From Candidatus Competibacter denitrificans Run_A_D11 (GTDB taxonomy: Bacteria; Pseudomonadota; Gammaproteobacteria; Competibacterales; Competibacteraceae): 64,000 nt of DNA. The notes beneath the pieces are model-generated. The model saw nothing but the letters and a program-made list of their open reading frames with translations. It made no database searches and was not told where the DNA came from. The DNA is taken from positions 1 through 64,000 of the forward strand of contig NZ_CBTJ020000040.1 of the NCBI RefSeq assembly GCF_001051235.1, written 5' to 3'. Both the position numbers and the translations under genes were made by a program. Shown piece after piece: positions 55,171-64,000 of the stretch (the stretch's first letter is position 1; every line of letters starts with the position of its first letter).

Positions 55171-57662
55171 TCCGATTTTTGGGTCATCTACTAGGCGGCC
55201 TGCTATTTTTGTCCCTGCTGGCTGGGGCTGTTTGGCTATGGTGGCCCTGGCTGGAAAATGCGTGGCGGACTTTGGACACCGGGCGCATGGTCCAATCCGA
55301 CCCGGATCGACTGATCGGTGCCGCATCCAGCGCCGTTTATCTATTGGATGTGGATCACTGGGTTGAATTTCCACTACCCGGTCAGAGTGGCGGCCTGAAA
55401 GTGGTCAGCAACGCCGGTATCGAACCCGCACAGGCAACGCAACCTGAAGCTGAGTGGCTCTATGCGCTGCATTATCAGCTATTGGACAGCTCAGGCCGTA
55501 TTCTCAGGGACAGCCTCTACCACCATCGGACCCAGGTGAGCTGGTACCGACCACCGGGTTCGACCCAGCCCTTGACCGCCGCGTTTTATCCCGATGGTCA
55601 CAGCGTACCAGCCGATGGTCGTTTGCTGCTGATCGACCCTGCCGAGCTGGTCGGCGCAACCCGGTTGCGCTTAGGGCTGGCCAACCAGGCGCCCAGTGTT
55701 ACTGAGGTTGTCGCGCGGGTGTACACGCGCGAGCATCTGTTTGCGCCGGCCACCACGTTCCGCTGGAACCGCATCCCCCGTCGGCAGCGGGACGCTCTGG
55801 GGCGTGCCAGTGTCCACGGCCCGGAATTGCTAGGTGAGAGCGAGCAGGTGAACCTGCTGCGCCAGCGTTGGAACCCACTCGGCCCGGCTGGCGTCGCCGG
55901 CCGTGATTATCGTAGGCAACGGCTCTATACCGCACTCGATATCGAGGCCGAACCGTTACGGGTTTCGCTATTACCGGCCGGCCTGTACATCGACCGCGCG
56001 CTGCGCGCGACCCTACCGATTGCAGAACCGGGTGGCTGGGTCACATTGGAATTCGTCGAAATCCCCCCGCCACTGCCTCATTCTGACAACACCATCCCCA
56101 CCGCTGGAGACGTTGAGCTGATTTGGCACAATGTACAGCCCGGTCCACCCGTCACGTATCGCGCCCCTTTGAACGGACTATCGACCACACTCTGGTCGGA
56201 GAAGCTCAAGGCCGGCCTACTGGAAGTCGTAGCCCCACGCCCGCTGGTCATTAGAGCCACTCAACACCAGACAACCGGTCCCGGTCTGGATCTGCTGCCC
56301 GAACCGGTTTATCTGCGGCTATACCGGTTGGAACCGGCCCAGCCGCTGGAATTCGCCATCGCCCATGTCGGCGATCAACCCACCCTCTGGCGGGTCGATT
56401 TGCGGCTGGCCGTGCCCGATCCGGCGGCCACCACGACGGTTCGCTATGAACTGCTCGATCAGCAGGGCACGGCACTGCGCCAAGGAACCTTGGCAGTGGC
56501 CGGCACGACGGCCCCCTACGACCGTCTGATCGGTCAGACCACACCCTTTGAGCAGGTTTCCGAACCCGCCACCCAAAGCTTCTCACTACCCGCCACCGTG
56601 GTTCGGGTGCGCCTGAGCGCAAGCTCTCCGGTATTGGTCAATGCCTACACGCGACCACCCGATTTACGCCGCGAGCTGCGGATTCCAGAGGACTACCAAC
56701 CGACAGAGCGGGAAAAAGTGCGCGGGCAGCCGGTATGGTTTCCAGTTCTACCGCTGGCGGCGCAAGAGCGAACCCGTAACGGGCAAACCGCCCTGCTGGT
56801 GGTGCAAAACCGCCCCCCACAACGCGATCCCGAAATCCTTGCCGGGCGCTACGATTGGGAGGACTACTATCCCGCTGGGCCGTGGCGGGGTCGCTACGTG
56901 CTGAACCCGCGTGATCCGCTGGCTCCGCCACGCGATAGCGCGCTGGCCACAGTATTTCAACCACTGACGGCCGGAACCCCGACGCAGGTTGAGTTGCTTA
57001 ACCTGCCGGGCCGATTGACAGTAGAACCTTCGCTGCTGGTGCTACGGGATACCGATCAACCCGACACTGCGCACATCAGTATCGATGGTCAACCCCTCTT
57101 TAGCAGCATCCTGACGCTGCGGCGCAGCCAGTTACGGCTGCCACCAGTGCCGGTCGGCTCACACACCCTTCTAGTGCAAACCACACGCCCCGCACGCTGG
57201 TTCATGAATTTTCTCGGCGGCGGCTCCGGTAGCCTGACCCGACGCCTGGCTTATCGGCTGGATCAACAGCCGTTGGAATTCGCCTATGCCAAGACCAGCG
57301 CCGGCGTGGAAGTCCTCTCTGGGGTGCTGCAAATGCCGGCCAGCCGGCAGCGAATCCGCTTGCGAGCCACCGTGGCAACCCCCAGCGCTACTTTGCCAGG
57401 CCCGTTTACTCACCCGACCCTTCACGAATGGCGGTACGATATCCGGCCGGACGAGCGCGACACCGTACCTGTGCTGGATACGCCCACCGAGCAGGTCGGG
57501 GTGGGGCAGCGGTTTTTCTTACCGCTGGGCGATGATGCACCCCCCGGCAATTATCGAATTCGGTTTTGGTTGGAAGAGGGTGGCGGGTATTTGACGCTTT
57601 ATCGCGTCATTGCGGGCCTGCCGGCCGTGTTAGAACTATTCGGTGAGGAAACGCAACGATGA
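55167..57662 (+). CDS. Membrane-anchored beta-rich protein of envelope operon
   Basis: 831 residues. One N-terminal transmembrane helix (about 5-27) with little before it, so an uncleaved anchor with the bulk in the periplasm is likely. The rest is predicted beta-rich with repeated short motifs such as VPVGSHTLLVQTTRPAR and DAPPGNYRIRFWLEEG, reminiscent of sugar- or polymer-binding beta-sandwiches. No known domain recognised and no catalytic motif seen. ATG 55167 overlaps the CapC-like gene stop; a frame beginning seven codons earlier is less likely. It overlaps the following gene by four bases. Similar motifs appear in the giant protein, so the two may be related in domain type. Confidence 0.6.
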   Translation: MIRFLGHLLGGLLFLSLLAGAVWLWWPWLENAWRTLDTGRMVQSDPDRLIGAASSAVYLLDVDHWVEFPLPGQSGGLKVVSNAGIEPAQATQPEAEWLYALHYQLLDSSGRILRDSLYHHRTQVSWYRPPGSTQPLTAAFYPDGHSVPADGRLLLIDPAELVGATRLRLGLANQAPSVTEVVARVYTREHLFAPATTFRWNRIPRRQRDALGRASVHGPELLGESEQVNLLRQRWNPLGPAGVAGRDYRRQRLYTALDIEAEPLRVSLLPAGLYIDRALRATLPIAEPGGWVTLEFVEIPPPLPHSDNTIPTAGDVELIWHNVQPGPPVTYRAPLNGLSTTLWSEKLKAGLLEVVAPRPLVIRATQHQTTGPGLDLLPEPVYLRLYRLEPAQPLEFAIAHVGDQPTLWRVDLRLAVPDPAATTTVRYELLDQQGTALRQGTLAVAGTTAPYDRLIGQTTPFEQVSEPATQSFSLPATVVRVRLSASSPVLVNAYTRPPDLRRELRIPEDYQPTEREKVRGQPVWFPVLPLAAQERTRNGQTALLVVQNRPPQRDPEILAGRYDWEDYYPAGPWRGRYVLNPRDPLAPPRDSALATVFQPLTAGTPTQVELLNLPGRLTVEPSLLVLRDTDQPDTAHISIDGQPLFSSILTLRRSQLRLPPVPVGSHTLLVQTTRPARWFMNFLGGGSGSLTRRLAYRLDQQPLEFAYAKTSAGVEVLSGVLQMPASRQRIRLRATVATPSATLPGPFTHPTLHEWRYDIRPDERDTVPVLDTPTEQVGVGQRFFLPLGDDAPPGNYRIRFWLEEGGGYLTLYRVIAGLPAVLELFGEETQR

Positions 57663-58612
57663 ACGAGATAATCCAAAATTTCCGGAGCCCGCCAAAACCA
57701 GCCGGTATACCCAGCAACCAGCCGTGCTGGTGGTGGATTGGCTTGGTGGCCTTGCTCGCCTGGCTACCGCCGGCGGGAGCTGCCCAGCAAAGCCCATTAA
57801 ATCGGCTGTTGCAGGACAGCCAGACCAAAACTTATCAAGCACCGTCCCCCGATGAGTTGAAGCAGGTCGAGTATCTGTTTCGCCAAGCCTTCACGGGTGC
57901 TGCTCGGCCGGCGCAGCGGGCGGCTTGGGCAGCTTTAGGCTTTACCGTGGAGCGGGTCACTGAGAAGCAACAGGTTTTTACGGTGATTCGGGAACAGCCG
58001 AATCAACGGCAAGGTCGGGGGCTTTACATCTTCGCGCTGGCGGCGGCGGGCGCTCCGATCCTGCAAGCTCCCCACGCACTGGACGACAAGCACACCGGGG
58101 CCATTGCCATTGCGCTGCTGGCAGAAGGCGGGTTCATGGCCGGCGCCTGGAGCACGGCCCCACGGCGTTATGAGAATGAAGATGACGAAGTGGTGAAGGA
58201 TTCCGACATGGCCCATCAACCCGACAGTTATTTCATCGCCTTCAGCCGGGCGGCGGCGGCGGCGCAACCGGCTAGCGCGATTTTGCAATTGCATGGCTTT
58301 AGTAATGCAAAGCGGAAAACCGACATCGGGCGCCGTGCGAATGTCATCGTTAGCGCAGGCCAACACCAGCCGACACCGGCAGCGGAGCAGGTCGTCGGCT
58401 GCCTGCGCAACCTGATGAATTACGCCCTGCTCTATCCGACCGAGGTGAAAGAACTGGGTGCGCTGACCAACCAAATCGGCCAAGCCTTGCGCACGCTGGA
58501 ACGATCCAGCTTCGTCCATATTGAAATGAATCAACCGCTGCGCGATCAAGTGAACGCCGACCCCAGCGTGCGTCAGCGGGTCGGCGCGTGTCTGCTCAAG
58601 GCTCATCCCTGA
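57659..58612 (+). CDS. Exported protein with PGA-hydrolase-like metal motif
   Basis: 317 residues. A short polar N-terminus precedes a hydrophobic segment (about 24-42) ending PAGAAQQ, a probable signal peptide. The core reads QAPHALDDKHTG (His139, Asp142, Asp143, His145) and later ILQLHGFS (His212). By eye this resembles the APH-x4/5-E-x2-T and HG metal-binding signatures of zinc-dependent poly-gamma-glutamate hydrolases and related carboxypeptidase-like amidohydrolases. Two degenerate versions of the same core occur in the CapC-like protein two genes upstream. If active it would trim or release a polymer in the periplasm. Homology is inferred from short motifs only. Confidence 0.55.
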   Translation: MNEIIQNFRSPPKPAGIPSNQPCWWWIGLVALLAWLPPAGAAQQSPLNRLLQDSQTKTYQAPSPDELKQVEYLFRQAFTGAARPAQRAAWAALGFTVERVTEKQQVFTVIREQPNQRQGRGLYIFALAAAGAPILQAPHALDDKHTGAIAIALLAEGGFMAGAWSTAPRRYENEDDEVVKDSDMAHQPDSYFIAFSRAAAAAQPASAILQLHGFSNAKRKTDIGRRANVIVSAGQHQPTPAAEQVVGCLRNLMNYALLYPTEVKELGALTNQIGQALRTLERSSFVHIEMNQPLRDQVNADPSVRQRVGACLLKAHP

Positions 58613-61600
58613 TGCAGCATCGCCCCTGGCTCCGGTTCCTGCTGGTTTGGCTAATCATCGGGCCAGCAGCCAACGCCGATCCGGATCAGGTGCAAATCGA
58701 CATGGTAGGTCGTTATCCCTTAGCGCTACGCTGGGATAATGTGGTCGGTGCCCCGGTCTGGGTCGCCGGCGCCAAACCGTTTGCCGGGCACGGTTGGCAC
58801 CGAGCGGAATCAGAACGGCACGACGCAGGGATGTATCGAATTCGCTTGCATCCCGGTGATAGTGTTACGGTCTGGGTACCAGCTAGCGAGGGGCTGCGGA
58901 TTTATCGGCCCGATGGCCGCCTGGCACCGGATGATCTAATGGTTGCGGCCGGGAACGGCTCCGGCCTGTTTATCGAGGTGCCGCTCCAACCCTCAGCAGC
59001 AGGCGATTCGCTGCTATTAGCGCCCGACTGGCCGGAAGAGCGGCTGGTGCGGGTGAGCCGACTCCCGGACAAGGCCGGCACCCTAGAAATTGCCTTGTTC
59101 GTCTCGCGCCGGGATGCGTTGGGCCAATTGGCGCCTTACCGGGAAACCATCGAGCAAACCCCCGTGCCTGAACGTGCGGCGGCATTAGCCTCAGAGCAAC
59201 CGCAGGAATCTATACCTACGCCGATAGCCGGTGAACAGCGCACTGCGCCAGACCAGGGCATCGTGGCAGCCGCCGGTTCGCCCGTCTGGTTGCGGCCAAG
59301 CGACGCAGCAACGGGGCAAGCCTTCTGGCCGCTGGATGCCAGACCGCCACTGCGCGTGCGGCTCCGTGGACCGGTACGGTTGGCTCTGGAACACCGGCTA
59401 CGCTATCCCCCGCAAGAAACCCGTACTCGGCAAGCCTATCGCGTCTACGCCTGGTTGGACGGTCGGCCTTGGCAGTCATTGGATTTCGTCGCCGCCCAGG
59501 AAACCCGGCGGGCGGTTTGGGTCACGACCGAGACGCGCGAGATGCCATGGCAATCCGGTTGCGCGCAGACTCTGGGCCGCGCCGAAACCGGTTATCTCGA
59601 ACTCCCGGCTGGTGAACACGAATTGGCGGTAGCCGCTACCCAACCGCTCTATGCCCGCCTACGCATCCAGCGTGATCCCGATTATCTGGTGCCTGCCCTC
59701 AATGCACCGAAACTGACTGCCGCTGAGGCGCGAACCCTGCGTCCGGTCGCCCACGGCTCCATCTGGGATTTGGCAGTCACCGAATTAGCCACCCCTCTAA
59801 ACCGTGTATCCCTGGCCGACGAGGACCGGATCGCCTTGCGGGTGGGGCGGGACAATGGCTATCGTGAGGGCGGATTGACCGCCGCGCTGGCCCTACGCCA
59901 AGCCGCACTCGGCCACCGTGAAGAACCCCGCCTTAGCCCGCAAGCCCAGGATACACTGGGTCTGTTCACCTTTTACCGCTCGCTGCTGCCGACCAACAAG
60001 CCAACCACTACGCCACCCCGGCTGGCCTGGCTACGCAACCGGCGATTGCTGGGGCTGGGCGAGCGACCCCGGCAGCTGGTGGTCGCGGATCGGTTCAGCG
60101 ACGATCTGCTGGAGACCTTGGCGAGCGTTACCTTCGTGGAACTGGTGCCGGGTGCCGAACTGAACTACTGGTTGCCGGAGCGGCAAGCGCCGTTGCTGTT
60201 ACGCATTGCCGTGGATCGGCCTGTCGCCGGTACCATCACGGAGTTTCAGCTACGCTACGACGACCAGCCCCCATTGCGGCTCCGGGTCCAAGTGCCAGAA
60301 TTGGCCTCGGAGTTGTTTCTGCCGGGTACGGGCGAGGCGGGGCTGACTGCCTTGAGCGCCCAGCACGGGACATCCGGTGCCGGCACCCTAAGCGCACCGT
60401 TTGCCGCCGAACGCCCACCCGGCCCGCTGGTGGCGGCGGCGGTGGCAGAAATCGCGCTGCCGGCCATGGTCCGCCGGATTCGGCTGGAAAGCGCAAGCCG
60501 GCCGCTGGCGGTAGCGCTCCACTATCGCGCCAGCCGTCCCTATCAGCTTTCGGAAAGCGAGTATCTGGAAGTCACCAAGCAATTGGGTACCGAGGAGGTT
60601 TACCGGCAATTCGAGCAGGAACTTCACCGGGCAGGAACGCTGAACCAACCCCTCGCCAACAACAGCACGCCTGCCAATCGCTTCGATCCGACCCGCGATG
60701 CCCGGCAGGAACTCACCAACCATTGGTTACCTCTACTGCGGTTGCTGCGCGAACACAGCCGACAATTCGCTTCGCTGTTAGGACCACCACCCGCCAACCT
60801 AACACCGCGTGCTACCGCCAACGACGATCCGGCGGCGGCCGCACGACTGGAGCAGGCGAACCAATGGCTACCGGCTTTGGAGCAGTGGAGCCAGTTAAGC
60901 GACTCCGCCAGGGCAACGACACGGGCGGCGGCTATCGTGGGGCAAGCACGGGCCTTACGCCAATTGAACGAAACCTTGCTGGCCGAGCAGATGTTACGTG
61001 GGGCGTTCATGCATGACCCTAGCCCGCTGGTGCGCGGGCAGGCCTTCGAGCAACTGATTCAAGGGGCACTGGCGGCTGAGGACATGGACAATGCCCTGAT
61101 GTTGGCCAGTGCGGCTGTCACCCGCCAACCGGAGACCGAGCGATTGCGTCAACTGGCGGAACTGCTGCTTGATGAGGGCCAAGCGGATGATGCCCTGACG
61201 GTCAGCTTGGCGTTACCGCCCGCTAAACGGCCACTGGCCGTGGTGGCACACGCCGCCTACGAACTGGGCTGGTGGCGAATATTTGCTCGTACTCTGGAAC
61301 AGTGGCCGGATGTCGCTCAACGCCGACTCTGGGAAGGGTATCGGGCACAGCGCGAGGGGGCTTATCAAGAGGCGGCGCGGCTGTGGCGTGACGCGGGCGT
61401 CACTGGGCGGGAATTGGCCGACCGATTGGAAACCGGGCTGGCGATCCGCGACCGGTTGGCTGATCCCGATCCGATGGTGCGGGAGCGGGCCATCGGCGAT
61501 TGGGCGCGCTGGCAAACCCGACAACCCGGTCCTCACCGCTGGTACAACGCCCATCATCTAATCAGCGACTATGCAGGTGCACCGGCTTTATCGGCACCCG

Positions 61601-64000
61601 GCCGTGATTTGCTCAGTCAGACCTTTCGCGCCCTGCCCGACCGGCCCGTACAACTGTCCGTGTTCGGCCCGGCCCGGCTGCGCATTGATGCCCGGCTCAC
61701 TCACCCGGCCCAAACCGTCGCAGATGCCCCGCCGGTCGAAAGCTGGTTGTTGCTGCGTGACGGTGCGCGGATTGAGCGCCTGCCGATTACCGGCGACCGG
61801 CCCAGCCAGGGCTTGCGGATCGTCGATGATGGCAGTGAATTGCCGGGCCGCAAAGTCAGTTTAGAGTATATCGTCGATCCAGGCTGGCACCACATTGAAG
61901 TAACCGCGCCGCAGCGGTCGTTACTGGTCCAGGCGTCCATTTGGCGGCCGGCCATCCCCTTGCGGGTTCTGCCGGAACTGACCCCCACCGCTGTCATCGC
62001 TGCTGCACTGGGTTTGTCGCACGGCCAGCCGGAACAACGCCCGCTCCGGCTTTGGGAACGCTGGCCGTTCGGCCGCAGCGCGAACCAACCGACGGAAGCA
62101 GATGCAGAAACCCCCTCAACACCGGCCCCGGAAAAATCGGCCTCGGGCCTCGCGGCCGGCTTGCCGGTTTCGGTTGTCACCGACTGCCGTCTGGAACCGC
62201 GCACGCTCTATGCGTTCCCCACCACCTTCCCAGCGCCTGCCGCGCAAGCGGAACTGCTGAGCCGACTGACGGCGGCGCTGCCGGCTGATCTGACCTGGCC
62301 CACGCCGCCTACCGGCTCGGCGGATGCGCTACGTCACCGCTTGACAGCGCTGCTGTGGGAAGTGGAACAAGCCCCGGAAACACTGGCACAACGTCTGCCG
62401 GAAGCCGAGCAACTGGTCGCCACGCAGCCGGGCGTATCGGGTGTGGAACCGTTGCTGCGTCGGCTACGACAACGCGCGGAGTGGGAACCGTTGCTGAACG
62501 TTGGCCGTAGCGCCGGCGTGCGCCCCATAACGACGTCCGGCTGGTGGCCGGAATCACCCTTTCTGCGGATTCGCAAGGCGCTTTCGCCACCGGTCACCGC
62601 CGAAGAACAGGTGTTGTCCGGCAACGAGGAGCTGGGGCTATTGAGCGCCAATAACCAAGCGACCCGGCTGCGGCTCGAACTGCGTGCCACCGATGTCCGT
62701 TACTCGCTACCACGCCCGCTGACTGCTTGGTATCGGCTGGACGAACAGTCCCCACAGCGGGTGCTTCTCGACGCTGCCACCGCAGCACTCCCGCTTCATT
62801 TGGACGTGCCACCCGGTCAGCATGTGCTGCGCATCGGCATTGCCGAGCCGGTCGCCAATCAATACCTGCGCGTGCGGGTTAGCGAATTGCGCGGGCGCAC
62901 CGCTCGGCCGGTGACGGATGATCTGCGACGGATGTATCAGGTGGCGACCGCCAGTGAACCGCTCCAAGTCCCACTGATGGGTCCGGCCTGGTTACGGATC
63001 GATGAATTGCGCGGTGATGTGCTGGATAGCCGCTATCAATACCTTGGCCCCGGTCTACAAACGGTGGAAATTCGCCCGGCCAAGGGTCAGGCGGAAGGGT
63101 TGTATCGCCTGCACACCCAACGGCTGCTGGATAAGCCGCGTGAGAGCACGCCGCCACGCATCGCCCGCTGGACTCTGGAACCGCCACCCCTAACTCCCGC
63201 TCGTGTTCCGCAAGCGCCGCTGCCATCGACGTGGGTATTACAAGATCAGTATGCTTTGGGCGAGCAGCAAGCGGGCACCTGGTCACTGGGCCTTAACCTC
63301 CTGCGCGCGGTGCCCATCGAGGAAACCAACGGCAGCTCAATCGGTGACGATTATTTGGAAACCTTGGCCAGCTACCGTTATTACAACGAATGGCGGCGCG
63401 ACTACTATCAAGCCGATGCGCTGTACCGCTCACACCGTTACGGCAATCCTACCTTCGGTCTGCGCGCCATCTGGCAGCACGAAACGGAATGGCCTGATAC
63501 CACCTTCCGGCTGAGTTGGGAAGGCTACGCACAACGGTCGGAAGGCTGGGCTTGGAATTCCACCGTGCGCGGTGAAATCGCCCAGGCTCGTGAAATCGGC
63601 CCACGGACCCGACATCAACCCTCGCTCGGTTTCTTTTATCGCGATCTCCGCCAGCAAGCGGATTACGACTATGAGCCGGGCTATGTCGATTCGGACGTGC
63701 TCAGCGAATACAAATACTTTCATCGCCGGGGGCTGGTGGTGGCCGACACCCTGGTCCATCGGCCCTGGCTGGATACCCTTTGGTACGCTGGCGCGGCACT
63801 GACCTCCGATGAGCGCGGCAGCTTCTTTGAACCGGAACATGCCAGCGCCACGGTTGGCTGGAAACAGCTCCTGGGTGACTGGCAAGTTAACGCTGCTTAT
63901 CGCTGGACCCACTATTTCGCCCAGGGCGGGCACGATTGGCATCGCCCACGCGCATCCGATAGTCAGACGCTGCGGGGTGCTATCTGGTGGGATGGCGCCT
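58612..64000 (+). CDS. Giant exported protein with C-terminal beta-barrel (partial)
   Basis: Open for at least 1796 codons to the window edge. ATG overlaps the previous stop (TGATG). Signal peptide about 1-22 with likely cleavage after ANA. Beta-rich N-terminal region; a motif PLxVxLxGPxxLRI occurs near residues 243, 1009 and 1447. A helical TPR-like region spans about 780-960 (ALAAEDMDNALMLASAAV, LLDEGQADDALTVSLAL). From about 1580 alternating aromatic strands look like an outer-membrane beta-barrel (YRYYNEWRRDYYQADALY, DWQVNAAYRWTHYF). Helical repeats plus barrel recalls PgaA and BcsC polymer exporters, though the beta repeats are extra. No stop seen, so the true end is downstream. It may be the outer-membrane export or anchoring component of this operon. 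Confidence 0.65.
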   Translation, partial: MQHRPWLRFLLVWLIIGPAANADPDQVQIDMVGRYPLALRWDNVVGAPVWVAGAKPFAGHGWHRAESERHDAGMYRIRLHPGDSVTVWVPASEGLRIYRPDGRLAPDDLMVAAGNGSGLFIEVPLQPSAAGDSLLLAPDWPEERLVRVSRLPDKAGTLEIALFVSRRDALGQLAPYRETIEQTPVPERAAALASEQPQESIPTPIAGEQRTAPDQGIVAAAGSPVWLRPSDAATGQAFWPLDARPPLRVRLRGPVRLALEHRLRYPPQETRTRQAYRVYAWLDGRPWQSLDFVAAQETRRAVWVTTETREMPWQSGCAQTLGRAETGYLELPAGEHELAVAATQPLYARLRIQRDPDYLVPALNAPKLTAAEARTLRPVAHGSIWDLAVTELATPLNRVSLADEDRIALRVGRDNGYREGGLTAALALRQAALGHREEPRLSPQAQDTLGLFTFYRSLLPTNKPTTTPPRLAWLRNRRLLGLGERPRQLVVADRFSDDLLETLASVTFVELVPGAELNYWLPERQAPLLLRIAVDRPVAGTITEFQLRYDDQPPLRLRVQVPELASELFLPGTGEAGLTALSAQHGTSGAGTLSAPFAAERPPGPLVAAAVAEIALPAMVRRIRLESASRPLAVALHYRASRPYQLSESEYLEVTKQLGTEEVYRQFEQELHRAGTLNQPLANNSTPANRFDPTRDARQELTNHWLPLLRLLREHSRQFASLLGPPPANLTPRATANDDPAAAARLEQANQWLPALEQWSQLSDSARATTRAAAIVGQARALRQLNETLLAEQMLRGAFMHDPSPLVRGQAFEQLIQGALAAEDMDNALMLASAAVTRQPETERLRQLAELLLDEGQADDALTVSLALPPAKRPLAVVAHAAYELGWWRIFARTLEQWPDVAQRRLWEGYRAQREGAYQEAARLWRDAGVTGRELADRLETGLAIRDRLADPDPMVRERAIGDWARWQTRQPGPHRWYNAHHLISDYAGAPALSAPGRDLLSQTFRALPDRPVQLSVFGPARLRIDARLTHPAQTVADAPPVESWLLLRDGARIERLPITGDRPSQGLRIVDDGSELPGRKVSLEYIVDPGWHHIEVTAPQRSLLVQASIWRPAIPLRVLPELTPTAVIAAALGLSHGQPEQRPLRLWERWPFGRSANQPTEADAETPSTPAPEKSASGLAAGLPVSVVTDCRLEPRTLYAFPTTFPAPAAQAELLSRLTAALPADLTWPTPPTGSADALRHRLTALLWEVEQAPETLAQRLPEAEQLVATQPGVSGVEPLLRRLRQRAEWEPLLNVGRSAGVRPITTSGWWPESPFLRIRKALSPPVTAEEQVLSGNEELGLLSANNQATRLRLELRATDVRYSLPRPLTAWYRLDEQSPQRVLLDAATAALPLHLDVPPGQHVLRIGIAEPVANQYLRVRVSELRGRTARPVTDDLRRMYQVATASEPLQVPLMGPAWLRIDELRGDVLDSRYQYLGPGLQTVEIRPAKGQAEGLYRLHTQRLLDKPRESTPPRIARWTLEPPPLTPARVPQAPLPSTWVLQDQYALGEQQAGTWSLGLNLLRAVPIEETNGSSIGDDYLETLASYRYYNEWRRDYYQADALYRSHRYGNPTFGLRAIWQHETEWPDTTFRLSWEGYAQRSEGWAWNSTVRGEIAQAREIGPRTRHQPSLGFFYRDLRQQADYDYEPGYVDSDVLSEYKYFHRRGLVVADTLVHRPWLDTLWYAGAALTSDERGSFFEPEHASATVGWKQLLGDWQVNAAYRWTHYFAQGGHDWHRPRASDSQTLRGAIWWDGA

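Overview
The window looks like a chromosomal segment of a GC-rich, flagellated gammaproteobacterium. The evidence is the FlhF/FlhG/FliA/MotC-MotD/DUF2802 gene order known from Pseudomonas-like flagellar clusters, the CheD-containing chemotaxis operon, a sigma-54-type promoter ahead of fliL, and lipoproteins plus outer-membrane efflux proteins typical of a diderm. A PHB-depolymerase-type esterase would suit a polyester-storing lineage such as Competibacter-like organisms, but the genus cannot be fixed from this sequence. No rRNA, tRNA, insertion sequence, prophage or CRISPR array was seen.

Layout. 1-374: intergenic DNA with two perfect inverted DnaA boxes. 375-2483: a DUF4178 zinc-ribbon membrane protein and a 46-residue membrane peptide. 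2705-7432: a MacAB-TolC-like tripartite exporter in four genes (outer-membrane factor, adaptor, ATPase, permease). 7450-8028, minus: a TMEM175-type channel. 8485-11447: a second ABC exporter in DevB-DevC-DevA order. 11474-24263, minus: a compact flagellar operon, read fliL-M-N-O-P-Q-R-flhB-flhA-flhF-flhG-fliA-motC-motD-DUF2802, with a sigma-54-like promoter at 24314-24329. 24687-25734, minus: a YiiX-like papain-fold enzyme and a lipoprotein. 26046-34391, minus: chemotaxis cluster 1, read cheA-cheW-mcp-cheB-cheR-cheY-cheX-like. 34392-35375: a long AT-rich gap between the two chemotaxis clusters. 35376-46029, plus: chemotaxis cluster 2, mcp-STAS-cheY-cheA-cheW-cheR-cheD-cheB-cytoplasmic receptor-PAS receptor. 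46072-48531: an esterase convergent with a cysteine-desulfurase-like enzyme.

48735 to the window end: a five-gene operon, translationally coupled from its second gene on, that I regard as the most novel part. It encodes (i) a CHASE2 sensor with a degenerate kinase core and an intact receiver, (ii) a 1074-residue protein with a CapC-like multi-pass membrane domain and a large soluble part, (iii) an 831-residue membrane-anchored beta-rich protein, (iv) a 317-residue exported protein whose His/Asp pattern resembles zinc-dependent poly-gamma-glutamate hydrolases, and (v) a protein of at least 1796 residues with a signal peptide, internal beta repeats, a helical TPR-like region and what looks like a C-terminal outer-membrane beta-barrel. 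My reading is an envelope-spanning machine for handling or exporting a polymer, perhaps a poly-amino acid, under CHASE2 control. The domain features are seen in the sequence; the joint function is inference.

The flagellar operon supplies the export gate, switch, placement proteins, stators and sigma-28. The two CheA pathways would feed the FliM/FliN switch or other CheY-controlled outputs. The two ABC exporters flank the flagellar operon without any visible functional link to it.
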